Source: Tetracladium setigerum (Eukaryota > Ascomycota > Leotiomycetes > Helotiales). From it: a stretch of DNA of 64,000 nt. The notes beneath the pieces are model-generated. The model did no database searches and was not told where the DNA came from. It saw nothing but the letters and a program-made list of their open reading frames with translations. Where the stretch lies: positions 1,612,001 to 1,676,000 of the forward strand of contig PZJY01000001.1 of assembly GCA_031472005.1 (NCBI GenBank), read 5' to 3'. A program made the translations under genes and the position numbers. Shown here one piece after another: positions 45,101-56,179 of the stretch (position 1 is the first letter of the stretch; each line of letters begins with the position of its first letter).

Positions 45101-45889
45101 AGCGAGATACGCGAGAGGGTATGGAGAGGGTCTCGGGTAGTCGAAATGGTCTTGAGCTCTAGCTTGCGACGGTAAAGATTGTCTAGCATCATTTGGCAAA
45201 ACTGGCCTGGTTGCCACGCCATGTTGTAGAAGTGACCTCCGCCTCATTGGATACAGATCCGTTTCCGAATTCGTTCTTGTAAAGACCGGTGGATTCTCAG
45301 AAAGCCGAGGACTTCTCAATTCTCCATATGTAGACATTCGATTCGGAAATTCCTCTTTTGGTGTCAAAACTTCTGCTACGAGAGACAACCGTTGTTGACT
45401 TTGTGTGATAGGAATGTGTTGGAGAGATACTCGCGATCGATTAACTGGCCGAATACTAGAATACATGTTAGCTGGCTTCGCGATTAGGAGGGACCTCTCT
45501 GACTTCTCTTCAAAGGGATGAGCTTCATCAGGAACAGAACTCTGCATTCCTTGATCGGACCTTTGGTATACCTGATCATCTGCAGTCGAAGGTTCAAATT
45601 CATTCTCTATCCGCGTATCCGTGTGTCTGTTTGGCGTGCTACGAGATCTGAAGATACTCTTTCGTTTGTTGTCTCTCTGCCGCTCCTCGTCCTTCACCAC
45701 ATCTACTCTATACTCCGGATCCGCAAAGACCATGCTAAAGCGATTTGCCTGCCCTGGCACATCTTTGGGAGGCGCATCTCTTCGATCCAGGTGGAGGGCT
45801 GATTTGGAAAGAAGATTCAATGCCGAACTGTTGGTTCGCGGTTTGGACAGTCGATTCCTCGGAGCTGGCAGCGAGTGTTCTTGTCCCAT
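42122..45889 (-). CDS. large disordered Ser/Pro-rich protein with a possible N-myristoyl start
   Basis: Single open frame, 1255 residues from the ATG at 45889. The frame extends upstream to 46003, but MGQEHSLPAPRNRLSKPRT looks like the conserved beginning and fits the N-myristoylation pattern (Gly2, small residue at 6, then basics). The protein is rich in Ser, Pro, Arg and Gln with SRSP and SxxS motifs throughout. A proline cluster (GRAPPPPPPKSPPP) could bind SH3 or EVH1 domains, and a charged coiled-coil-like segment (LEELRRREASEEQVRQARER) lies near the C-terminus. No enzyme domain is visible. A membrane-anchored scaffold with many phosphorylation sites is a reasonable inference, perhaps in polarity or signalling, but I do not recognise the family. 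Confidence 0.75.
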   Translation of the reverse strand: MGQEHSLPAPRNRLSKPRTNSSALNLLSKSALHLDRRDAPPKDVPGQANRFSMVFADPEYRVDVVKDEERQRDNKRKSIFRSRSTPNRHTDTRIENEFEPSTADDQVYQRSDQGMQSSVPDEAHPFEEKSERSLLIAKPANMYSSIRPVNRSRVSLQHIPITQSQQRLSLVAEVLTPKEEFPNRMSTYGELRSPRLSENPPVFTRTNSETDLYPMRRRSLLQHGVATRPVLPNDARQSLPSQARAQDHFDYPRPSPYPLAYLASLDQADMPRVETPDELGYRHLGAYKLGSLKIMNGVASPAPSLERERAVTMGASDDYMSAGNARRQTEGHRRGASSRSNTMSIAVERSRSPWVTHGGSPLRYNSKYDSLVSPTLPDLDKSLADFDFDYTFELQETVFSPTRSQDLADEYIEEISSPYSFIPSRTPSPRLQATSKHTAVEDELFDAEPLTPSLSHVPSTSDSGYGGASRKSSAVQQKPLAKADSGYSSNMSLRSFKTNESRPPPVPAKDLPRTPPAPPISRVASSAYSYTSEHTITTKPSLPVLSTEYTSFDTPMHDQNQSSPQQKGSPPTTPTQSNERLIVARSRPAPETRKLSVRNGISLSPDSKPKQRHSRSGSAPKPLGIAKLLSYKKEKVRPYSLQPQEAPIFTQSQRRDEPILSPPLIPHEVSRRLKARIHSLPVAALPNNSRMLGRTGSQETLGTIFSVGSGYTENPRVQELTKSRLQEALPAPPSPIGEEAIISPAPELFNLSVNTWNSYHPPKTPPRKLQKKPSAQDMIAYQQLDLSVTRRASHQSIRTSLDATLNANRRSQSMTSPVEDEIVKASLSERKVSSESWTSTASIALTRKQSYGSIAAQNPFESRKSSLDTLPSARLASLRISDQNLSVKQDPVRRLSWGNRDKKQPPVSMQTQQRKVTPMPKTYNLFPSPPRGSGPTPISKDPPKSSIAPGRAPPPPPPKSPPPTQKHAKEVATLPSYLPVHKDSPRPDPWADEAALWSGRRNSVNSVQQERPILTKRSSTNSIAQQRPVMTDRNSTSTTQSRGTGRRPPSVHQNSNLRIQKSMEAVKARMYMENKMYMQSVPNLRQEQQSFESRSGALEELRRREASEEQVRQARERDRAGEMLAGWTLTPGGSIPGEYHHTYGFGPPLPAPRAPSPEKEYFSQPEESDYHYGDYHQRQNSTSNMLVLDRFSGGLKDWYEPEYGVRGSTGTRNSRPQGPRREVQSTGASNNYGRQYNEGSVFSQQRVQGFRQAQY

Positions 45890-48397
45890 CTTGACGAAAG
45901 GCGCGCGACAGAAAACTTTCAATGGTGATTCCCCGCCATGCTCTGTCTGCTCCCGTATATCATACGAGCTTGAAGAACCTAACGAGAAGAAATGGGGAAG
46001 CACTGTAGTAGTGACGTGGAGGTGAAAGATGCGAAAGTCAGTACTTGATCACTGAGACGGGGGACTAGCTATTCGATACACTAGGGTACCATTGAACAAG
46101 GGTGATGCTGTCCCCCTGCTAAAATGGATCGGATCCGACGCTTTCCAGGGATTAAGGGTGATGATTGACGAGCTTGGAAGCTCTTTTGGCTCATGAAATG
46201 GCTGATGTTTCAAGATGCGTTACAGGCATCGCTCGAGGACCACTCGAGTCGAACAATCGTAACACAGATGCTGTTAAGAAATACTGGCTGGGAGAGAAAG
46301 AGAGAGAGAGAGACACTGCGGATGGATAACACGCGAGACAAAATGGAACACGACATAAGAAAGGACGGAAAGGACTGGAGAAATAACAACACCGAGAGCG
46401 AGAGAGAGAGAGGGCGTATTGGTAAAAAAGGAGTTGCATTGCAGGATGTCAATAAATCCACGAAGTAGTCTTCGTGTGTGTTTTGGAGTGCTGCGGTCTC
46501 ACTTCTTACAGATCGCTTATTGGGCAATTCGGCAGTAAACAAGCGTCCCGCAGCAGCTTCACCCACTCAACGATGGCCATCTCGCTCGTGGCCCCAGATC
46601 GCCAGACGCCCGTCAGTGCTGTCACGTCCATTTCAAGATTTCCAGGATTCTAAACGCGTCCGAGGGGCAAATTACCAGCCACCGGTGGCGTTTGCAGAGA
46701 GCAATACTTTCAGGGTCCAGGTCGCTTGTGGAGAATGGTGGGTGGAAGTTGTGGAAGAGGAAGCAGAGACACAGAAATAGGACAAGCGTCAGACGGAAGG
46801 AGATGTCAAAACATTTCTTCTTCAGAACTCAAAAGCCCAAACCTGCGATGCGACGAGCAGCTGAGGCGCGAGGCGTTGATCATTTGATGTAATTACCGAT
46901 CCGTGGCGGTCAAGAAGAATGGAGAGGACCCAGAGCAGCTGCTCGTTCCTCAGTACTTGAGACGATGGCGACGACCTCACCAGGAACATCGTTGAAAGTC
47001 ATTCTTGATCGAGATTTCGGCTGCCGTCATGATCACTCCATCTTGACTCTTGAGACGGTGTGATGTAGCTGTTTTTTCTCGGCAAGAAAGGATAATCATA
47101 GGGAGATGGAAGTTGAGCCCTGCTTTCTACGCGCAAGTCATGGAGTAGTGTGAGCTTGATACTCTATTACACTTCTTCCGGTGTTGCAGCTCTCTCGACT
47201 TGTTTGATAGTTTAGGAAAGTCTAGGCTCATGAATAATCGATGACTGAACTCAATAATGAATAATGAACATCTTGGAATAGGCAACCATGCACATAGACG
47301 CGGCCTTGGACGTGGCCTTTGGATTTTTTTATCAAGCTGGATCTCTCGATAATACCCAACTCAACCAAAGTTGTTGATCGCTGCTCTACCACCCACAGTA
47401 CTCTCATCTCTCTCTCCCTCCCAAGCAAGTCTGTCTGGCTTCTTGTTTTCTCGATGAGCTCGTCAAGCTCTCGCTCCAAAACAACGCGAGTACAGGATTG
47501 AATCTTTTTGCAGGGTGATCAGCAAGAAGTCCCCAAAATATCCCATCGGCTTTCCGTCATCCCTCCCTTTCCTTTCTTTGCTCTGTTGGCTCCCACGCTC
47601 TTCGTCCTCCTCACTCCTTCTCTCACAACACAATCATAGTATCCATTAGTCAACATTCCCTCCACGTCCCTCGTCCACCTCTTCATGTCCATTTTCAACC
47701 ATCCAGCTGCCATTATTTGCCATCACATGATGCCTTTCTTCTTCAGACTTCACATCTATTCCTATTCCGATATTGCTCCGTAGCTCATCGACATGCGTCG
47801 CTGTTATCTCTGGCCGTTCCCCGCCCACGAATCATAGCGGAGGTGACAGGTAAACTGCGTCAGGATGTCCTTCACACTCTTGAACGAGAGGATAGAGCTC
47901 TTCCTGAGGTGTGGAGGACTGTCAGAGATGTTTCTTTCTCTCTCACACACACACACGCGGGACAACCTGATATATCATAAAGGCTAACGCTGTGCCCGTC
48001 TCCCATGGTCTGAAATGCCTTCCCAGAGAGAGAGCTCCAACGGTCTTTTTGACGGTCCTGAAGGCCTCGGAACCTTAATTCATTCCATGAAGAGAGGCCT
48101 ATCAGTTCCCCTGTAAAGTCGCATGTAGCGTCCCCATTCCCCCAATCGCTGAATGACCGGCTTGGGATCAACAGCCCGGCTGCCAATCAGCCGCTGTCCA
48201 TTCCATCCATCAACTCCTCATCTGCTCGGCAAGGGCGAGACCTGGCAAAGGACTACCTCCCTCCACAGATACCGAACCGTACAATACACATACTACCTTT
48301 TCCAATACATGGGAGAACAACGCATCAACAGCTTCAAGTTTGACGGGTTCTATCACACCGGACGAGAGTCAATGTGTCGCCTAAAAAAGTTGTCAAG
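45890..48397. promoter_or_regulatory. upstream region between the divergent disordered-protein and Zn2Cys6 genes
   Basis: About 2.5 kb between two divergent starts. It contains short GA tracts (near 46297-46312 and 46398-46412) and C/T-rich leader-like sequence before the regulator gene. An out-of-frame ATG at 48372 shortly before the regulator start may act as an upstream start codon. No other gene is supported. Confidence 0.4.
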
Positions 48398-51077
48398 ATG
48401 GAAACAATAACTATCCCATCTCCCTCCGTCTTTCTTGCCTCTCCTGTGATAGAGCCAGCCCCGGAACCTCCACCCCCTCCCAAACGAAAGTCCAGTACCA
48501 ACAAGTCTACGAAGAAGGCCACAAGCCCAACAAAGAAGGATACTGGCGCGGCGGTGAAGCCGAAGCAGTCAAAGAGCAGGAATGGTTTGTCTTCCTTCTA
48601 CACACTGCCGTTTCTCTTATCAGTGGACAATGTTGACTTCTTGCAGGGTGTATAACATGCAAAGCAAAACGATTAAAATGCGACGAAACGAAGCCATCAT
48701 GCCAGCAATGTCACAAAAGGAGTGTTACATGCGGGGGATACAAGAAGGACTTCAAATGGAGGCCGTTCGAGGAGACTGCCGTTGCAAACAAGGCCATTCC
48801 AGCGAAAAAGAGAAGTATGGAGTATGTAATGCCCATTGGGACATATACTGATGGTCAAAGCCGCCGCCGCCGCCCCAACCACTATTCTATCCGACACTGT
48901 TCCAGCAATGAGTCCCGCATCAGATGGTACTGCTTCAACTCCAGGTGCAGAGACTGATGGTGATAGTCGAATGCAAGAACAGGAATCATTCTTCCACGCT
49001 GCTGCACCAACTCCTCCGAGTTTCCAAACAACTCCTGGTCTCCCAGATCTTCATTTCGATCACTCTCCAATCTTCGACATGAGCACCCCGCCATACCTGC
49101 GTGAATTGCCTCGCCCTCGTTACGAGCCAGACACTGTCACAAGGAGTTTGAGCAGTTTATTTGAAGATGTGCAGCCACCGCCCATATCTTCACCACGGCC
49201 GAGCTACAGCGGACAATCCCCACGATTAATTGATCTCCTTATCCCTGGGTCAGAGTTGAACGCAAGGCCTGGGACGGTCACGATACAGCCAATGACAATG
49301 CCAGTTTCCGACATGAACCTGTCTCCGATGATGAACTTTCACCCTCCCATGTTACACCAGAACACTTTAGAAGATGACATAGAAGAAATTATCAGGGAGT
49401 CACCAATGCCAGAAACGGATTTGTGGATGACAATCCGTGGTTCGCCAAATCCTAGATCTACATCTGCATCTCCAATCATGGGGAATAGTAATTTCAACAA
49501 AATATACAGACAGCCCGAGGTTCAAGCTGGAAGCCCAGAAATGTTGATGCTTAGATTTGACAAACAGACATGTGGAATCTTGTCAGTCAAAGATGGGCCC
49601 ACCGAGAATCCATGGCGAACACTCGTTTGGCCATTGGCACGAGACTCTCCTGCCCTGTATCATGCAATTGCTTCCATGACAGCATTTCATACTTCAAAGG
49701 AAAAACCCGCACTACGGGTGGATGGGATGGAACATATGCGGAGTAGTATTCGATCTCTTGCTACCGGAATCGAGAAGATGAGAACTGATACGGCTCTGGC
49801 AACCACTTTAGTCCTGGCATTCTCTGAATCTTGGGATCAACACATCAGCACTGGGATCGAGCATCTCAGAGGCGCAAAGATCCTGGTCAAACAAGCCTTG
49901 GTTGCACACAAGAAGCAAGCCCTTTCTGGTGATGATTTGGCGCGACTGAAGTTTCTGTGCAATACTTGGGTTTACATGGATGTCATTGCCCGACTGACTT
50001 CAATCGACGAAGATGAGTCGAACGACTTTGACCACGTGCTTGATTCACTTAACTCGATATCGATGTTCAGCAATGACCCCACGGAAATAGATCCATTGAT
50101 GGGCTGCGCTTCCACCCTTTTCCCACTCATCGGTCGAGCAGCAAATCTCTGCAGGAAGGTCTGCAAGTTCGAGCAAAACTCAATACAGACAATATCGCAA
50201 GCGATGGAGCTCAAAGAGGCAATCGAACAGTGGCTTCCACCACCAGGAAGCGCATTTGAACGTCCCGAAGATCCAACCAGCGAAATCCAACATGCACTGC
50301 AAACCGCAGAGGCATATCGATACGCCACACTTCTCTACCTGCATCAAGCCGTTCCAGAAATACCATCTCTCACTTCCGCTCAACTCGCAAAGAAAGTCCT
50401 GGTTTATCTAGCGACAGTGCCTCTTTCCAGCAGAGTTGTCATCGTTCAAATCTACCCCCTTCTCGCAGCCGGATGTGAAGCCTACGAGCGAGAAGACAGG
50501 CAATGGGTCGAACAACGCTGGCAGAGCATGGCAAGTCGGATGTGGATTGGGAATATCGACCGCTGTTGGGAAGTGATGCAAGAAGTTTGGGCACGGCGAG
50601 ATGCACAAGAATTGGCGAAGGCAGCCGCAGAGAATCGGAAGCATAAGCCTGGAGCTGGAATGGGAATGATACATTCCGAGAGCTCGAAGAGGAAATTCGA
50701 AGAGGAGCTTGCCCTTGATGATGGCTTTTCGTTTCAGGATATGCTGAATGGGAATACACACAATGGTGGAAACAGCAGAGAGAAGAAACAAAGGCACGGA
50801 ATGAGAGGAGGGAGCTTTTCGGGTCCTTCCTCACAGCAATTGGTCAAGAGAAGGGTAGAGAGCTTGACGGAGGAAATGGATGTTGACATGACGGTGAGGG
50901 GAAGGCTGCACTGGGTGGGAGTAATGAAGGATTGGGAATGGGAAAGTAAGTCATACATCTTCTCTATTGATCCGCCGATTCCTACGGGTATAATCCATCT
51001 ACCATGCCCTTTTAACTCCTCAAATCAAAACCAAAAGAAAAATGCTAACGCCATCCGCCACAGTTCTCCTAGGCTAG
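48398..51077 (+). CDS. Zn2Cys6 fungal transcription factor
   Basis: Four exons, 48398-48584, 48647-48814, 48861-50945 and 51064-51077, give 817 residues. The binuclear zinc cluster at residues 64-91 reads CITCKAKRLKCDETKPSCQQ then CHKRSVTC, with CX2CX6CX6CX2CX6C spacing, preceded by a Pro-rich and basic leader. The C-terminal two thirds is a helical fungal-specific domain of the Fungal_trans_2 style (for example LARDSPALYHAIASMTAFHT). The last exon is 14 nt and gives the short tail ILLG; without splicing at GTAAGT the frame would run into low-complexity sequence. The second intron is 46 nt, near the lower limit. The protein is nuclear and binds CGG-type sites by family knowledge; its targets are unknown. 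Confidence 0.88.
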
Positions 51078-51131
51078 TTATCTCCAACTTCCAATCTCAC
51101 CAGCCGCTGTACTCAGACACTCCCACTACAA

Positions 51132-51440
51132 CTATTTCGACAATCCATTTCCAATCAACCACGCCTTGGTTCCTCCATCTCGTTCCCTACTGCTCTTCTT
51201 GCTCTGCTCGGACTCCCAGCTTTCATTCCGCACGCGGCATCTTCTCTCCAGCTCGAGCAGCTCCAAGCGTTCCAGCTCGTCGGCCTCGGCTTGCTGCATG
51301 AAAGCTTCATAACTATCCGGCGCATATTTGGGCATGTTTGAGGTGGAGGACCGAGGCGTAGATATGGCGGATGTGTTGAGAGCTGATGAGGTCTGCGATT
51401 TTCGCTTTGACTTTTGGAGGATGGCTTCTTTGAGTCCCAT
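51132..51440 (-). CDS. small coiled-coil protein of unknown function (paralogue candidate A)
   Basis: 102 residues, single exon, ending only 54 bp from the stop of the convergent Zn2Cys6 gene. A Ser/Thr-rich, basic N-terminus is followed by YAPDSYEAFMQQAEADELER and a Leu/Glu-rich helix (LELLELERR), then NESWESE and a charged tail. No signal peptide, membrane segment or known domain. The arrangement of short Tyr/Phe block, acidic helix and SWES motif recurs in the protein at 54821-55081. The long purine-rich stretch upstream may be its leader. Function unknown. Confidence 0.58.
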   Translation of the reverse strand: MGLKEAILQKSKRKSQTSSALNTSAISTPRSSTSNMPKYAPDSYEAFMQQAEADELERLELLELERRCRVRNESWESEQSKKSSRERDGGTKAWLIGNGLSK

Positions 51441-52798
51441 TTTGGCGGATGTGTGTGTGTGTGTGTTTGGGGGTTTGGGGGTAGGTGTCGGGTCTTTCTT
51501 TTTTATCTTTTTTTCTCGGTCTGTCTTTGGTATTGGAACACTTTGGGTTTGTCGCTATGCGATTTTGACGAGTTGATGAAAATGAATGCGGGTTTTTCAG
51601 CGAGGTGTCTGGTGTCGAGAGTGCGTGTTGATATATTGCTCGCCCACGGCCGTAATTCGGTCTTTTGGGGTGAATTTGTCAGGAAGATAGGTAGGCAGGT
51701 CGGTTGGTTGGAATAGTCAGCCGGAGGCGGCGAATATAAATAATGGAATCAAATTGTCCTCTGCTTACAACAGCTTCGGTTGATGTTGTGGTTGGAAGAT
51801 AGAATGGTTGTTGTTCGTATGGTCGAGAAAACAAAAGGACACAAGCGAGTCGAACTTTTGGCGTGAATGGGGTTGGATGGTTGGGTAGGTATATATATAT
51901 GTATATGAAACAGATATATATACAAAAGTAGCGCACAATAATATATATTATATATCAGAGCAACAGCCAATCGATCAAGCCAGGTTTGGCAGGTGTGAAA
52001 GGGAACCGGACCAGGTGGATATGATTTCGCATAAATGTCGGCAAGATGGACCAGCAAAATAATACCAATTGGCGAACGACTAACGAGGTAATGATGCGCG
52101 GCGGCAACGGCGATAGCGAAGCAGCGATGGCGGAATCAAATGATGTGTGTGCGGAATAATAATAATAATGCTGGGGATGGGAAAGAATGGGGTCCTTTTC
52201 TCTCTTTCGTTTCGTTTACATGGAAGCAGGGTCCATCCGATTTTACCGATAGCAGGGTTTGGTATGTTTGATAGTTCTGATTGATAGACGGAGGGGAGGC
52301 GAAAAGTTCTCACGGAGGTCGAGAGAGTCAGGTTACGAAATTGCGAATCCGAGATGTCCAAGAAAAAAAAAAAGAGGTCGTGTAAAGAGTTTTGGAACGA
52401 GGAACGAGGAGGAGACGTGTTGGGTGCCTTTTTGTAATGTGGAAAGGGTGGGTGGGCTTATGTCCTTTTTATTGATCCGTTTCGTGAATCGTGACCGAGT
52501 ATGTAGTGCGAGCGAGGTGGAGTGAGAGGGAACGAAAAGAGTTTCCAATTGTTGTTTGTTTTGTTATGGGGTTTTGCAGGTTTGATAAGTAATCCACCCA
52601 GATGGCGACTTTTGCGACGAAAGACGGAGGAAGGGGATAATCGGACCGACGAGGGGTGTTGCGAACGTTGGGAGGTTATTGGTGGATGAGTGAGTGATAT
52701 TCTCTTTTTTCGATTTCGTTCCGTTTGGATAAGAGCGAGGTCCGAGGAGGGGTGGAGGAGGCTCAAAATGTCCAAGTTATTTGGTTATGTACGTACGT

Positions 52799-52821
52799 GA
52801 TGATGATGATGATGATGATGG
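52799..52821. repeat. GAT trinucleotide repeat
   Basis: About seven GAT units in a row, in the gene-free region. Confidence 0.8.
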
Positions 52822-53424
52822 AAGTTGCAAGCAGCAGCAACAAGAAACAGTTAGTTGGCACAAAAGGGTAAAAAAAGAAGAAAAGTTGTGCAGACAACGA
52901 CGGCAAGATATATATTCAAATTATTTTCCCCCACGCAAGCCCCCCAAAAAATGTTGAGATGTCGAATTTTACTTCATGCAGAAGAGAGAGAGAGATGATG
53001 GCTCTCCCGTTCCTCGGTAGGTGATGTCGGTCGGGAAGCCGAAATATTCGCTCGCTCGCTGCCTGCAAGTAGTTACGCTACTACTGTACATGTATGTAGG
53101 AGAGCGGAAAGAAAACAGAGTACCTGGAGACTAGAGTAGATGATGTGCGGGATTAATTTTCCTTCGGGTCTTTTTCCTTTCGAGAGGAGTTGGCAGTTTT
53201 TTCATGCTGCTTTTCTACTTTGCTATTGGATGTAAAAACTTCGTAAGTAACTTTCGTAAGTGCACGAAAGTCACGAAAGCAATATAATGTGTATGGGAGG
53301 AGAGCGGAAGTCCAGCAGATTTGGATGATGGGATTATTGGGAATATGCTTGTCCCTCTCCTCCCCACCCCGCCGGAAGGATTACGGAGTGCAGGAATTGA
53401 AGTGATATCTTTGGTTCCACTGTT

Positions 53425-53456
53425 CCAGGATGCCAGGATGCCAGGATACCAGGATG
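53425..53456. repeat. 8-bp tandem repeat CCAGGATG
   Basis: Four units; the third is CCAGGATA and the others are identical. Confidence 0.85.
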
Positions 53457-53624
53457 GTCAGTGGATTCTTTTGACGACATCTTTCGATTTCTTGACTGTT
53501 GATAAGATGTCATATTCCGATGATAGTCATTTACTGTAACTTGATACGGTAAATTGCTTTGCTGGGGTTTTGGCCGATTGGAAATAATCCAAAAAGATGG
53601 AGGGGTCCGTCCTTGAACATTCTC

Positions 53625-53644
53625 TTGGATTGGATTGGATTGGA
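53625..53644. repeat. TTGGA pentanucleotide repeat
   Basis: Four perfect units, followed by further TTGGACT words. Confidence 0.8.
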
Positions 53645-53853
53645 CTCTCTTGGACTCGACTCTTGGTTGACGTATTTATGGAGATGGGATGGGCCCTGTT
53701 TTGCTCGTCTGCTCGTCTGCTCGCTCGTCTTCCTTGTTACGTGATGGTGTGCGGCCTTTGGTGGGGTGGGGTGCTGTGCAGTTGCAGTGCAATTTTCCTG
53801 CATTTTCGTTTCGATGCGGCGTGGAGGGGCAAACTTTTGGTGTGAGATGCGTA

Positions 53854-53877
53854 GGCGTGGGCGTGGGCGTGGGCGGG
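53854..53877. repeat. GGCGTG hexanucleotide repeat
   Basis: Three perfect units and a fourth reading GGCGGG. Confidence 0.8.
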
Positions 53878-54820
53878 AGGCGGGCTTCTTGGCCGGTCCG
53901 GAGATTTGGGGAAAAGAGTTTTTTTTACTTGAGATTCACTTTCTTTGGTGAGATCTCATGGAGGAGTCTTGGAGTCTTGGAGACGGGGAGATGAGGAGAT
54001 GAAAGATGGCGGGGTTGTGGGGTTGAGGAGAAGGAGATGCTTTGTTATTCCGTGGTGCTACTGTAGCTCTTACTATTACTATTGCTAATAAACGAGGGCA
54101 GTCCCTCCAACTAGATCTCCTAGATTGCCTTCTCGAAGTCCCCTCAACAGCTTCTGTACGTAACCTAGAAAGTAAAAGGAATAAAGAAATCTCCCACCCC
54201 GCGCAGTCCGGAGAAACGAAAAGGCAGAAAGCCACAGTAATTGGGTATATGAAACTCCCCCAAACCCTGCCAGAAACATAACTCCGATTATTAAAGCCTG
54301 AACCCAACATATATATCCGTATGAAATTCAAAAAACACCTCAAGAGTCAAAACCGACAGCGACAGTGCGAAAAGCACGCGCGACATAACCAGAACCGGGT
54401 AATCAACAATTCCCTCGTCGACACAAAGAATTCATGTATGGTGTGTGTTCGCTCCTCGGAAGAATAGGTATGTACGAGTCGAGGCTGGGAGGACAAAACT
54501 CGCACGAGGGTTTTGGCATCGACTTGTAACTCGTTACATTGCGTATAGAGATCTGCGGTGTGGATGTTAGTCTCACGATGTATCGGAAAGAAAATATGAG
54601 AGAGAGAGATCCTTGGGAGGAAGCATACGTACTGTGCAGATCAGTCCCCGCCTCTAACTCGCGAAGAAATTCGGGATTCTATGCGAGTTTGAGACTCTTT
54701 TCTCGGATTGCTTCCGTACAATCGGGACTTGGACTTTGTGTACGCAATTGTCGCTCGCTCGCAATAATCCAACAGGCAGACCAACAGACCGACAGACAGA
54801 CGACAAGACAGTCCCCCCCT

Positions 54821-55081
54821 TCACATCCTCGACTCCCACGGACTCATGTTGACTTGCTTCATCTGCTTCTCGGCCATTTTGATCTCCTTCAGCCTTCGCT
54901 TCTCTGCTTTTTCCTCGGCTACCTGCGCTTGCCACAGGAACTTCTGGTAGTCTGTATTATTATCATCTTCGACAACGGCGCTGCCTTGCGTGGTGGTAGT
55001 TGTCGATTTGTTGAGCTCGTCGGGAGAGGTGCTTTTGGATGCGGACCTCGATGATAGTCTGCGGAGGGATTTAAAGAACAT
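54821..55081 (-). CDS. small coiled-coil protein of unknown function (paralogue candidate B)
   Basis: 86 residues from the ATG at 55081, which starts MFFKSLRRLSSRSASKSTSP. The frame is open further upstream, but that part reads like leader. A Thr-rich linker is followed by DYQKFLWQAQVAEEKAEKRR and a Lys/Glu-rich helix, ending SPWESRM. The helix block and the W-E-S tail parallel those of the gene at 51132-51440 on the same strand. No signal peptide or known domain; basic N-terminus and helical C-terminus. Function unknown. Confidence 0.55.
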   Translation of the reverse strand: MFFKSLRRLSSRSASKSTSPDELNKSTTTTTQGSAVVEDDNNTDYQKFLWQAQVAEEKAEKRRLKEIKMAEKQMKQVNMSPWESRM

Positions 55082-56179
55082 GGCTGTCTGCTTGCTGCGC
55101 GTACTGTATTGTACAAATGGGTTTGTATTCCGCGGAGGTGAAGATAGCTGAAGAAGTAACGATAGTCGCAAGTCGCTTGTGGGAGTTGGAGCTAGAGATT
55201 TGAATCGCCGAAGAAAGGCTTCTAGTTGGACTATGCCTTCCTTCGTATCAAACAAGGAAGAAGAAATCTTTGGCAGAATCTGCGTGCCCGAGAGAGAAGA
55301 TTGATTGCAAGTATCACACCACACCGTTCAGCATCGGAGCCTCCTCGTGTACGGAGGAGTCCTTCTCGTTCCTCGAAGCAAAGGTCCTGTAAAGTACTGT
55401 AAGCTTCAGCTTCAAGTGTTGATGCTGGCGATGAGCTGATGTTGTGATGTTTGGCGAAATAATGCGATTGGGAACTTGGGATACCAAGTGCAGGAGGGGC
55501 AGGTGGCCAAGGAATCAGATGAGGTTCAAACCTTCAGGTCGGTCTGGATCCTCTGCTCTCCTTCAAGCCGCCTGCCTTACCTCTCTTTCTACTCTGGGCC
55601 TGGCCCTCACCCTCATCCCCAAGTGGCAAATATTGCTGGTCAAATAATCCAATCCCATGCAGCACGCACGAATGAAAATCCTGGACTTTTCTTGCTTTCG
55701 GAGTCGCCAGATAACTAGCGAACGGACCGTTCAAACGGTTCGTCGAGAATCATGCATTGTAACTCGTCGAGAGACGACATCTTTCCCCTCCTTCTTCTCA
55801 ATAGACTGTCGCCATCCCCGTGAACATACATGGAAATTGATACACTATGTCCATGTGCACGCACTGTCGACAAACCGACCGGAGTCCGGATGATGCTCGT
55901 AAATGGCCCCAAGTAGTGGCTGGAAAAATCAATATATGATGATAGCCAAATTGAGATGATCTACCCCAGGAATATCGTACAAGCAGCCCGCGCGCCTTCA
56001 CCTGTGAGAAAACGAGGCTGGTCGGCTGAAAATTTGGTCGCATCCAGCCTTCCAGCCCCCTTCCCCTTCTGCACAGTCTTACAGGGGGACAAGCGCAAGC
56101 GCAAGCCCAACCTTCAACCACGTCAAAACCCTTTTTGACAGCTTTAGAGAGAAACTCAACCCAAAATGCACGACAAGTC
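55082..56179. promoter_or_regulatory. upstream region between small gene B and the OSCA channel gene
   Basis: About 1.1 kb between two divergent starts with only short random frames. No specific site is named. Confidence 0.4.

Larger units (their letters stand above)
51441..54820. other. 3.4-kb gene-free, repeat-dotted region
   Basis: No frame longer than about 105 codons has protein-like composition here. The stretch between the two small coiled-coil genes is G/A-rich on the plus strand (so C/T-rich in the direction of those genes) and carries several short tandem repeats listed separately. Very long 5' leaders or a non-coding transcript are possible; neither can be shown from sequence alone. 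Confidence 0.45.

Noticed and set aside
47228..48186. Minus-strand frames between the disordered-protein and Zn2Cys6 genes
   Set aside because: Short, overlapping and without recognisable sequence; they are complements of C/T-rich promoter sequence.
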